NCBI GenBank assembly: GCA_963575745.1 | Contig: CAUYUJ010020270.1 | Span: 169,501-233,500, forward strand | Length of the DNA stretch: 64,000 bases | Reading direction: 5' to 3' | DNA from: Prorocentrum cordatum | Lineage: Eukaryota; Sar; Dinophyceae; Prorocentrales; Prorocentraceae | Part shown: positions 54,946 through 64,000 of the stretch, piece by piece | Layout of the letters: every line of letters starts with the position of its first letter | Numbering within the stretch: position 1 is the stretch's first letter | Position numbers and translations under genes: made by a program | The notes under the pieces: generated by a model | What the model was told of the DNA's origin: nothing | Database searches by the model: none | Seen by the model: only the letters and a program-made list of their open reading frames with translations

Positions 54946-55215
54946 CGCAATGAGTTTCGCGATGAGTTGCGATGAGTTGCGATGAGTTTCGATATGGTTT
55001 CGGGCTCTCCACTGGCTGCCCCCCTACCCAATATATCATGCCTTACCCGAGCGAACCTAATCGAATCTCATCGCACCGTCATCCCAGAAGGTGCTAACAG
55101 AGCGAACCGAATCGAATCTCATCGCACCGTCGTCCCAATATATCCTGTCGCACTCGAGCGAACCTAACCGAATCTCATCGAACTCTCCTGAAGGTGCTAC
55201 CAGAAGGAGGAGCCA
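54946..55215. repeat. GATGAGTTGC and CGAATCTCATCGCA tandem repeats
   Basis: GATGAGTT(G/T)CGATGAGTT units at 54948-54995 are followed by three copies of an approximately 60-bp unit containing GAGCGAACC(T/G)AATCGAA and CTCATCGCACCGTC, with AGAAGGTGCTA between copies. Related AACTCATCGC words recur at 60110-60265. Confidence 0.8.
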
Positions 55216-55312
55216 CAGGGGGAAGCAAGTGGTCGAAGGATCGAATAACTCCTTTCATTTTCAGCAGAGCGTGAAACTCCGCAAGTCGACAAAGTCACCA
55301 TCAACGCGCGCC

Positions 55313-56720
55313 TCACCTCTTCTTAGCAGGCTTCTTGCGAACCTTCAGCAGCATCTTGCCAACTTTGCTTTCGCTTATAGGGATATGCTTCCTTTGCTTT
55401 CGCTTTGCCAGGACCTTCTCCACCTTCTTTGCCAGACGTTCGGCCTGCCCTTCACTAATGTACTTGTTAAACTCGTGCAGGAAGGGGCCACCTTGACACG
55501 AATTCCATGCTGCCCATAATGCACTGCCGTAAGCTGGCGGGTAATGTTCTGTGCCTTTTAGCTCCTTGGGCACGGGCTTGGGGCGGGGACCGAGAGGAAG
55601 AGGAAAGGAGGGGGAGGAGCAGGGAGAGGACTCGCCATTGTGGAACCCCCGACTGTCCTTACCGCCTATCGTCCAGGTTCCTTCCTTGCGGTGAAACTTT
55701 GCTTTGCGATCTGGATCGGTGGTGCACTTTGGTTTCTTGAGCTTTAGCCGTGCATGGCAGCTGTCAGGTAACGTTGTAATGAGATTCGTACATTTCGGGA
55801 TGGGAGGGTCTTTCTGGAAGGCGCCCATGTATGTTGTAATCATGCACGCTCGGGACATCTTGACAAGGGAAATCATGCACGGGTGTAGGTTCATGATGCT
55901 TTGGGCAGGCTTCTCCATGAGTGTCCACACCCGTCTTGAATGAGCCAGCAAGCACAAGGATGTTGCAAATTCAACCATGCGATTCGAATTATATACTTTT
56001 AGGTCTTCATCTTCGTAGCCGTAAACATTCTCCAGGCAGCGACCGTGGTTGCTCGCATTCAAGTAGCGTAGCCATTGCGAGCATTCCAACTGGAAGGAGC
56101 GATGGGGGTGGGGAGCGATGAGGAGGAGCGAGTAGGATGAGCGAGTGGGGCCACCGCTATCGTCAGTAAACCCTGTTCACGGAGCCGTAGAACTGTAAAT
56201 ACACAATGTAATTGGCCTTCCAGTGTCAGCAGGTCCTCTGAGAGGTGCCTAGTATACTTGTCGAATTCTGCAGTACGTGCCCCATTCAATCTGAACTGTA
56301 AGCTTTGCGAACCGCACCCGCTGCAAACCTGGGGAGAGGAGGGGGTGCAAGAGGGATGGGGGGGACGAACAAACGCCGAACAATAACTAACGTACGTACA
56401 CGTAATCGACATATGATTTGCCAAACCGACGTGCTCACAGATAACATGCGACGTATGCATATGCTGCCAACAAAGAACACATTCGCAAAATGCAAGTGCG
56501 CGGCCTCAAACGCATCTAAGTTGCGTTCGTACTCTGTAAGGTGCGAGTTCGCAAAATCAAATACTAGCTTCTGCTGCTTCAGCTGGTCGATGGACTTACC
56601 ATGACAGCTCCGTATGAGGTTAGCACACTCCCTGGCATAATTGGATACTCCCAGGTCTCCGCCTCCCAAAACTCTGTTAGTCTTTTCTTTGTGTTGCTGC
56701 CCCGCCCATGTGATTCTCCG
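55313..56720 (-). CDS. Multi-exon gene of a dinoflagellate family (MEKPxxSxMxxHP motif)
   Basis: Exons read right to left: one ending at 56481 (start unresolved, between 56720 and 56570), then 56328-56155, then 56089-55313 (TGA). Both introns (152 and 65 bp) are GT-AG and join whole codons. Exon 1 includes LVFDFANSHLTEYERNLDAF. Exon 2 begins VCSGCGSQSLQFRLNG and ends EQGLLTIA. Exon 3 begins LECSQWLRYLNASNHGRC, continues with NRMVEFATSLCLLAHSRRVW and MEKPAQSIMNLHP, and ends in a very Lys-rich tail (KKVEKVLAKRKQRK). The block NxMVxxxxxLxxLxxxxxxxWxxExPxxSxMxxHP is one I recall from many dinoflagellate proteins of unknown function. The strong GTAAGT word at about 56600 could mark another splice junction. 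It is a neighbour of another member of recurrent dinoflagellate families on the same strand. Confidence 0.6.
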
Positions 56721-57204
56721 ATGCCCCATCCCTCCCTGCCTTGCGTGTACTTTTTCTTTCGCCCGATATCAGTAAATGGATTCGATGACGGTGCGCTGCA
56801 TCTTGGGTCCTTGGGAAACGCGCGAAGGGTGCGCGGGGGGACGCTAGTGAAACCGCGGGGAGGTTACGTTGACTTATCACAAAACAAAGGGGGCCTTGTA
56901 GGCGGCGATGGCTGCCTTACTCGACATGTCGGGCGGCTGATCGGGAACGCGAGCCATAATCGACGACAGCGGCGCGCCGCAGGAGAGGCAACAGTGATAG
57001 AGGATTAGCAATGACCTCACCCGTCTCACTCTTCATTCCTCCATCCCTCGGCCCCTCCTGTCTCCGCCGTTGTCCTTCCTCCCCGCCCCTTCCCCCATTC
57101 CACAAGTTCCTTGCCCTCCTTGCCCCCCCCCCCCCTCATCTCTTCCATCGAGCCCCCGGAACCTCGTGAATTTCACTGGGCAAACTTCTGTGCTATAGTT
57201 GAAC

Positions 57205-59799
57205 TCAACGAGCACACTTGCCAGCACATGACCGAACAAAACACATGCAAGCAAGCAGACACGAACAAGAAACAGCACGGCGGTCTCCTTCAGACTTGTA
57301 CCCCCACTTCCTAAAGACTTGACGTTCGAAACGCATGCGATGACATGTTGCCGCCACTTTCGCAATGTCCCCATTCATCGACTCGTCGAGATATGTATTG
57401 AAAAATCGGGGGTTGCCCTTATATCGAGCCATCTCTGATAAATGTCGAAACATGTGGTGTTTGGGCATCATCGGCACTCCAGCTTCCTCCGCAAGGCTAC
57501 AATGCAACGTGCCGAGAAGTTCTAGCTGCGAGCAGGTCGCATCGTCTAGATGTCGGGGCTTGTCTCTGATCAGCTCGCACCATCGAAGCAGCGCGACACC
57601 TGATTCGACAATCTCTCGTCCATGTGCAGTGGGATCTAATTTGCGTGCGTGCTTCTTAGCAAACTCGACCATAAAGAAAAACAGCCATTTCGTTTCTGCC
57701 GCTTTTGTGCTTACTGTCGGTGCACGTCTACTGCCAATCATCGTCGATGTAAGGGTTCCTATCTCAGTGATTGCATTCTGACTCAGGCCTCGCCTGGTGC
57801 GCTCGACTGAGTACCATGTGCGTAGGTCGACCATTAAGTGCTGCAAACCCTGTGTTATCAAATCATCTTGCAGATGCACGCGTAAGTCGTATATGTTTGC
57901 TGGCAGCAATTGCCACAACACAAACCCTATCCACACTTTCATAATGCCCAGGTGAACGGTATGCAACTCGTCGATCGAAAATGTTCGAAGCGAAATACCG
58001 ATAGTCTCGTCAAGAAGAGGGTTTCGATGGTACGTGCGTTCAAGCTTCTGTGGGTGTGGCCTCCAAAAGCATACCAGTATGGGCTTGACTGCTGCATCAA
58101 GTGAATCAAACGCCGTGACATCTAAGAGATCCGCTGTGGGCTCTAATCTGTCGTTCTTCTTTAACCCCAGGCTCGGTATGTCCTTGGAAAGCGCTCGGCC
58201 ACGGTGGGCCGTCTTAAACTCCAACGCCCACCTGATTTCACGATGGACCTCCTCGGAATCTACTACAACCCAGAGCTCATGCTTGGCGCATTCCTCTTGG
58301 TAGTTGTTCTCCCCAAACGGAAGCAACTGTCGGGAGACATCGTGATCTCTTAGGGCGCTCTTCGGACAAGAGCAAAAAATACAAGGGGCGTGCCCGTGTG
58401 CATGCGATGGAAGCCCCATTCCACTGCTGAGCTCGGGCCAGTCCCCCTTGAAGTCGATAATGCATGCACGGAACCCCAGATCCTCCCAATCGCAATGTCC
58501 AGCAACAGGCATGCATTCGTTTCCCCCTTTGCCCGATGCTCAGTTCTTCCTGCAGCCGTGCCGAGTCGCAGCTCATCATGAACAGCGCTATTGGGCCGAT
58601 GCCAGTCCCTCTCCTTTCGCTCCATGTCTCTCTCTATGATCTCTCTCTCGGTCTCCATCTTTCTCCCTCTCTCTCTCTGTTTTCTCTCCCTGATCCATTT
58701 TCAATGCCTGTGCAAGTGCACCCCCCCTTGATACACTTTCGGAACTCATCGAGCAGATCTCCTGGAACGAATCGTTGAACTCACTGAACAGACACCCCCA
58801 TCGGATATCATATCCCCCTCGCCCTCTCGCTCCCTATCTCTCTCTTTCTCATTCTCTCTCTATATACATATATTATATATGTATAGATCGCTTGCTTGTT
58901 GTTTTTTTTGTTTTTGATTTCTATCTCTCTCATACACTCACACCATTGCCCCTCACAAAGCACTGATCACCACCCATGCCATCCCTGGAGTCCTCACCAG
59001 CCATCTGGCTGCGCATCGCGTCTGAGCTTCTCCACTCTCCCCCGTCGTGCCTACGTGTCGGGCAGCGCCCCCTGGCAAGGGCCTCTAGAGACCATCGCAG
59101 CATTCTGTAAATTACAAACAAACTGCAGTAGTGGGAACAGCCGCAATTACATAAATCTGCCGTTCTCAAACAACATACCATATGACGTCTGCATGTCGTC
59201 AAAAAGTATACCGAGATGTTTAAAAAACTGTCGCGTTTGGAATATGGTGCTTTGTCCATGTACAATGCTAGTGGGAGTACGGGCCCGGAGTCTCGATGGG
59301 CTTGCACTATTGGGTTGCGTTCGTAAGCTTCAATCCACTCTGCAGCGCCCTCTCTGGACTTCCAATTCTCAAGAATAGTGCTGTCATTGAGAACCTCATC
59401 TCGCAACGATTCGTGGGGAAGCGTTGCCAGCACTGTTTGCGGGGCCCTATCGACAGCGTAACGAGCAATGCCTGGAATCTCATACTCGTACAAGCGATTG
59501 TCCCACTGCGGCAGACCTAAAGCTGTATCTAGCTTGCGTTGAAAGTGCCCTGTAGCTGACCACGGAGAGAGCTCATACGCTTTTGCCTCTTTCACCCCTG
59601 CCCGAGAAGCAAACCAACAGAGCGTGCATACATTTTTTGCTGACACCTTCTTCCCATTCAGATAATGGTCCAAGATTTCCTCCACCAGTGCCCTCCCAGG
59701 CGGTATCTCATCTTCCCCTACCCCTTCTGCGTCGCGCGACCATTGCGGGCGTTCCCACGAGTGCGGCGGAGACAGGGGTCGTTTGGTGGGGGGGGCCAT
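57205..59799 (-). CDS. Two-exon gene of a dinoflagellate family (CxCGC motif)
   Basis: Exon 1 59799-58998 and exon 2 58538-57205. The GT-AG intron 58997-58539 (donor GTGAGG) joins in phase; the total is 712 codons including the stop. The chosen ATG begins MAPPTKRPLSPPHS; the frame is open further upstream. Exon 1 contains ALVEEILDHYLNGKKVSAKN, CTLCWFASRAGV, GHFQRKLDTALGL, then LYMDKAPYSKRDSFL, CRRHMVCCLRTADLCNCGCS and MLRWSLEALARGRCP. Exon 2 continues CDWEDLGFRACIIDFKGDWPEL, PCIFCSCPK, IDELHTVHLGIMKVW, PKHHMFRHLSEMARYKGNPR and ends after CHRMRFERQVFRKWGYK. This order of blocks matches a large gene family I recall from dinoflagellate genomes. The D-H-LG and PKHHM/H elements faintly recall CACTA (Tnp2)-type transposases, but I cannot identify a catalytic triad. 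The last 25 residues may be intronic read-through. Confidence 0.7.
58600..58975. repeat. (CT)n and AT-rich sequence in the intron
   Basis: The intron of the 57.2-59.8 kb minus-strand gene holds CTCTCT runs at 58615-58690 and 58830-58870, and a TATATACATATATTATATAT stretch at 58860-58885. No exon is seen inside. Confidence 0.75.
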
Positions 59800-60109
59800 C
59801 TGATGGGGGGTCGCCGCGCTTGTCTGCGGCGGCTTCGGACTGCTTTCCTCCCTCCTCATACCCCCGTGTATCTTGCCACCCCTTCCTCTGGGCAACATTT
59901 CCAAGGAACCTCGCCTCCCCAGGAGCTTCCTCTCCGTGGCCGCAGGTGCACGACGAGCGCACGTCAGCTCGCCATTCCTAAAATTACCCGTGGCAGGCTG
60001 GCAGGTGGCAGGAGAGAGCGAGCGAGCGAAAAAGGGTGAGGAACAGTGCAACAACCTATTTAAAATGCCACCAGAGGCGCAGATCCGAGCTCCAGCAAGG
60101 CCTCTCCGA

Positions 60110-60265
60110 AAGCATCTCTGAAACTCATCGCAACTCATCGCTGTTCATCGCTAAACTCATCGCTCGTTTCATGTGGGGTTTAGCTGTGTTTTTACAGGGT
60201 TTTCTAACAATTCATCGGCCTAACTCATCAGCCAAACTCATCGCCAAACTCATCGCTCGGATCTG
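60110..60265. repeat. AACTCATCGC short repeats
   Basis: About ten irregular copies of AACTCATCGC upstream of the 57.2-59.8 kb gene, related to the units at 54946-55215. No coding frame. Pyrimidine-rich sequence follows to 60740. Confidence 0.7.
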
Positions 60266-60748
60266 CTTCAAAACTCGTTGCGCCGGCCTGGAATTCGACA
60301 GATTTAGCCACAGAGAGAAAAAAATGAGCGCCCACTGCATTTTTTTGTTTCGGTTTCATGTTTTTAAGTGTTTCCACCGTCCATGCACCCCGCGGCCTCG
60401 TGTTTCTCCTGCCTCCTCCTCGGCCCTCCACCTGCACCTCTTCCCGCCCTCCTTCTTACCATTTACTCTTCCCTTTCCGTCCGCCTCCTCCCTCCTCCAC
60501 TTCCTGTCGCTTTTCTGGCGTCTGGGTGCCCAAGATTTACCTCTGTGGTGCACTCGACTGGGGCCTGGCCACCTACTCAGGTGCTTTTTGGGGGCTTTCC
60601 TCATCTTCGGGCTTCTGTTCTTTGTTCTGTGCTTTCAGCTTCCCTCATTTTCGAGCTTGGCTTCATGATGTGCTTTCTTCTTTACTCATATTCGGGCTTA
60701 GTTCGGCTGCTTTCTTGGCTGTCGGCTTTCCTCATCTTCGGGAGTCCT

Positions 60749-63700
60749 TTACTTTTTGTCGTACTTGCGCTGGAGCTCGTGGTGGTCGTTGATCTTCTGG
60801 ATGAGTTCCTCCAGCTCCTCGATGGGCTTCGCCATCCTCCCCTTACCCAGTATTTCTGCCAATCTAGCTGGATTCCCGAACATGGCTGATCCTCTGATTT
60901 GCCGCCACAACGGCTGACCTGGCTGGATCACAGCGTTTGGTTGATCTGGCTGGACTCCCGCACAGTGTTGACATCATTCCCTCCCTCCCGTCCCTGACTG
61001 CGTGAGGAGATGTGGGGGCAGTGAGGGGATCAAGCAATAGCATGAGACTGGACACAGGAAATCAAGATGCATTCCCCCTCCCACTCTGTAGAAATAATAT
61101 CGTACTCCTTGACGAGATCGTCATCCGACATGCCCTTCTTCACGGCCTTCACTTGCTCCGAGCACAGGCGGACCATGAACTTGCTGCGCTTATCGGTCAC
61201 AGTTTTGACCAAAACATCGAGCTCTTTGGACATGGTGGCATGATCCTCCCACTCCCCCCCAAGCTACACTAGCAGCGCACCATGCTCCAATCTTACAAAG
61301 ACCCTGCGCAAACTGAGCAAGCATAAGCACCTGAGCACGCAAACTCAGCAAGCATATGTACCACAGAGATGTGATGAGTTTTGCATATGAGGCTCACTAT
61401 GTTTCCCTCCCAACATCCAGGCCCAGATCAATGCGAGTCATCCCCTCCCACCCCCGTGCCCCATGCCCCTCCTTCAGCCAGCCGTACTCTGCTTGGGTGA
61501 TGCTGGACGTCTGGATCGTGGAGGCCGCCGTGGTAACCGTAATGTACCTGTTCACCAGCTTCTTTCCGTCTGCTTCTTTGGCGCGCAGGGCGGCGGCCTT
61601 CTGCTTCTTGACCAAATTCTCTGCTGCAGCCTCCGCTGCCTTGGCAGCTTCTTCAGCGGGGCTGAGCGTCTTCTCCTCGGCGTTGCCTTTGCCTTTGCCT
61701 TTCTTGCCTTTCTTGCCTTTCTTGCCTTTTCCTTTGCTTTCGCCTGCTGCAGCCTCTGCTACCCCCGTCTCTGAGTTTGCTGTTGCTTCGGCTTCTGCGT
61801 TCGCCTCATGCGCGATGGAGGCGGATAAAGTCATGGAAGCTGCGAATGCGTGGATGGAGCAGAGGGAGAAAGATGAGCACACGAGGAAGCAGGAGTGAAG
61901 ACGAAGGAATGGATGGACGCAAGCGTGAGGCGACAAGAGCAAGGGTGAGGTGGAAGGAAGGAGGAGTGAGGTGGCGAGATCAAAGAAGGAGACGGAGGAG
62001 TAAGAGGAAGCAGGAGTGAGGTCACGGGAGCATGGAAGGAGAAGCGGGGCACGGAGGATGCAGGAGCTCCTACGACGAGGAGGAGAAGGATGAGGAGGAG
62101 GAGGAGGAGGAGGAGGAGGAGGAGGAGGAGGGAGGAAGAGACGGTTCATCTGGCCTGCAACTCCGCACCCGCCCTGGCCGTACTTGGGTCAAGCCTCGCA
62201 GCGCCGTTCGCGGCGTTCATCATCTCCCTTATCTCCTCGCGAGAACATTGCATACCAATCACCCCTCATGTATATGCACAACCTACATATGCACACTCTT
62301 TCCACCCTTCCTTCTACGTCTTCCCCCTTCTTCCTCCCCCCTCACTGGCAACCACTCCTCATCATCTCCGTTCCCTCCCTCGCTCCGTGTACCCCCTCCC
62401 GTCGGTCCGACTCCATCTCTTGGTGCTGAGTCCAGCTGTTCTCCATCTCCTCCCGCTGGCCGACCTCGAAGTACAAATATTGCAGCCTCTTCGTCATCGG
62501 GTCCCACCTGACCCAGTCCCCGCCCATCGCGATGCACGCCTCTGCGTAGTTCTGGGCTGCTACGATGTTGGCGGGGTCGTGATGGCCACCTTCCTCCTAC
62601 AGTAGAGCAAACTAACAAGATACCTGGTAGGGGGCGGGGTGTGGAGGGTGCGAGATCACGAAACTCATCGAGAACCCCATCCAAAAAAAACGGACGTGGC
62701 GACCAACGGTCAGGTTTGCAGGATTTCTCGGGCCCCGTTTCTCCACGACCAGGCGGGAGAACGGGCGGTACACGCCGTTCGAGCTCGTCACTTTGCGGAA
62801 GGACTCGATCTTGTTGAAGCTTGCTTTGACAGTTTTGAGCTTTTTCTCGGCCCACGACTTCCTGAACGCAGCCTTCGCTTCCCTGTTCGAGCCCACAGCT
62901 GCGAGGTCCTTCTGCAGTTCTTCACTCTTCTTGACGGCTCGCTCGAACTGTTGGTACACATTGCTCCTGGCACCGACGCCATTCTCGACGGCTTCTTGCA
63001 GCTGCTTTATCAGCGGCCCGCTGAAGTAGCTGGCCAAACTCTCATGGTTCTTCATCTCCTTGTGTCCTCTTTCGGCCAAGTCCTTCTCGATCTCGGCGAT
63101 CCGAGACTGCATGCATGGATCGGCGGTTGCAGCCGCGGGTGCAGCTCCGAAAGGCACCAGAGTCTGTTCAGGGCATACTTCAGGAGCAGCACCAGGACGC
63201 TCCCCTTTGTGCACCTTCACCTTTCCGTCCTCGGGGTCGTCGGGGATCCTGGGGATGTTTGGGCACATGGAGCCATCGTCGACCCATTCATCAATCGAGT
63301 CGCGCTTCCAGTCGGGTTTGCTTTCTCCGCCATTCTGCTCACGGGCCTGAGCAGTCAGCGGCGGTGCAGACAACTTCCCAAGCAGTGGCGCGGGAGACGA
63401 GAACCCCTCATAGGGAGCTTGAGTATCGTGAGGCCACAGCGCAGGTGCGATGTCCATGGGCATAGCTTCGTCTTCTTTCAATGTATCGGCCCTGGCACAT
63501 TTGGCGCCGCTCACTGCGCCGCCATCGCACCACTCTCGGTCGCGCTTGCGAGCCGCCGAGTCCTCTGACCAGAACGACTGCGAGCCCATGGGGCATGACG
63601 ATGCACCCCCGCTCGAGGAGCCTTTACCGAGACGGTCTTCCTTACTGCCCACGCCTTTGTGCTGGCCTTTCGGGAACTTGGAGCCCTTGCCGTCGTCCAT

Positions 63701-64000
63701 GTCGGCCTCGCCCTCGCCCTTGCGTTTTCCCCCGTCGGCCTCAACGAAGCTTTTGTCCTTGCCCTTGCCATCCACCGTTGCAAGCCACGCCATGCGAGCA
63801 TCCCTGGTCGCCCGTGCCGCTGCCCCCCCCCTTGCCTTTGTCGTCCAGGTTGGCATCGCTATCGCCTGTATGCTTTCCCTCGTCGGCCTCAACAAAGCTT
63901 TCGCCCTTTTCCTTGCCATCTGTTGCCGCCCCATGGGAGTTGTAGATTTCGTCGTCGCCCGCGGCCAACGTCTCGTCGTCGTCCGAGCCCGTGTGACTAC
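60749..64000 (-). CDS. Multi-exon gene of a dinoflagellate family, runs off the right edge
   Basis: Read from right to left. Exon 1 enters from beyond 64000 and ends at 62744. Exon 2 starts at 62596 (GA-AG intron, GGAG at both ends, whole codons joined). Later pieces lie at about 61825-61475, 61243-61080 and 60893-60749 (stop). Exon 1 has two diverged copies of a unit with SFVEADEGK and SFVEADGGK, separated by a nine-C run at 63823-63831 across which the frame changes. Further on it contains YQQFERAVKKSEELQKDLAA and RKSWAEKKLKTVKASFNKIE. Exon 2 reads DPANIVAAQNYAEACIAMGG, DWVRWDPMTKRLQYLYFEVG. Exon 3 is Lys/Gly-rich (KGKKGKKGKKGKGKG) then TVTTAASTIQTSSITQAEYGW. Exon 4 starts DHATMSKELDVLVKTVTDKR. 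The last exon ends IQKINDHHELQRKYDKK. This order matches a dinoflagellate family I recall, of unknown function. Exon 2/3 and later junctions are not fixed. Confidence 0.65.

Noticed and set aside
61356-61898. Plus-strand Ala/Ser/Phe frame
   Set aside because: It is the antisense of the Lys/Gly/Ala-rich minus-strand exon, which fits the neighbouring exons and a recalled family.

Overview
The window looks like nuclear DNA of a dinoflagellate. The strongest evidence is two near-exact copies of the conserved dinoflagellate spliced-leader sequence (DinoSL) embedded in the DNA, at 1028-1049 and 17314-17335. Supporting evidence: GC-rich sequence full of simple repeats, multi-exon genes with GT, GC and GA intron donors, short direct repeats at intron ends, and protein families I associate with dinoflagellates. 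The GC level and Ala/Gly/Pro-rich proteins would suit a Prorocentrum-like species, but the species is not determined.

Plus-strand half (1-44 kb). 1-2.4 kb: a retroposed gene copy behind a relic spliced leader, broken by a frameshift. 4.1-5.5 kb: the last exon of a gene with a hAT-transposase-like dimerisation motif. 7.7-9.7 kb: a three-exon C5 cytosine DNA methyltransferase. 10.5-14.8 kb: a four-exon gene for a protein of about 1,000 residues with a possible Rossmann-like C-terminal domain. 15.7-16.2 kb: a small zinc-finger gene. 17.4-18.6 kb: an intact intronless gene behind a relic spliced leader, with a GIY-YIG-like C-terminal domain. 22.3-31.1 kb: an eight-exon gene of 1,657 codons with an HMG-box-like segment. 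35.5-37.1 kb: a second, divergent C5-methyltransferase-like protein. 38.4-44.0 kb: a five-exon gene of 1,379 codons with a zinc-ribbon-like N-terminus. The spaces between hold microsatellites, minisatellites, foldbacks and AT-rich islands.

Minus-strand half (46.5-64 kb). 46.5-48.0 kb: a decayed KDZ-like transposase. 48.5-49.9 kb: a two-exon acidic coiled-coil protein. 51.9-52.6 kb: tentative exons of a charged protein. 53.1-54.8 kb: a very charged Lys/Arg/Glu/Asp-rich protein. 55.3-60 kb: two multi-exon genes of recurrent dinoflagellate families. 60.7-64 kb: a multi-exon gene that runs off the right edge.

The two halves form unidirectional gene blocks that converge at 44-46.5 kb, where an AT-rich island lies. 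For many introns I could test reading phase across the junction: the exon sums are exact multiples of three for the 1,657-, 1,379-, 411- and 417-codon proteins. The 10.5-14.8 kb gene is off by one base, and a frameshift is visible there. No tRNA, rRNA or CRISPR array was recognised. No operon-like organisation is implied; dinoflagellate mRNAs are individually trans-spliced. Functional links between the two methyltransferases and their large neighbours are inference only.
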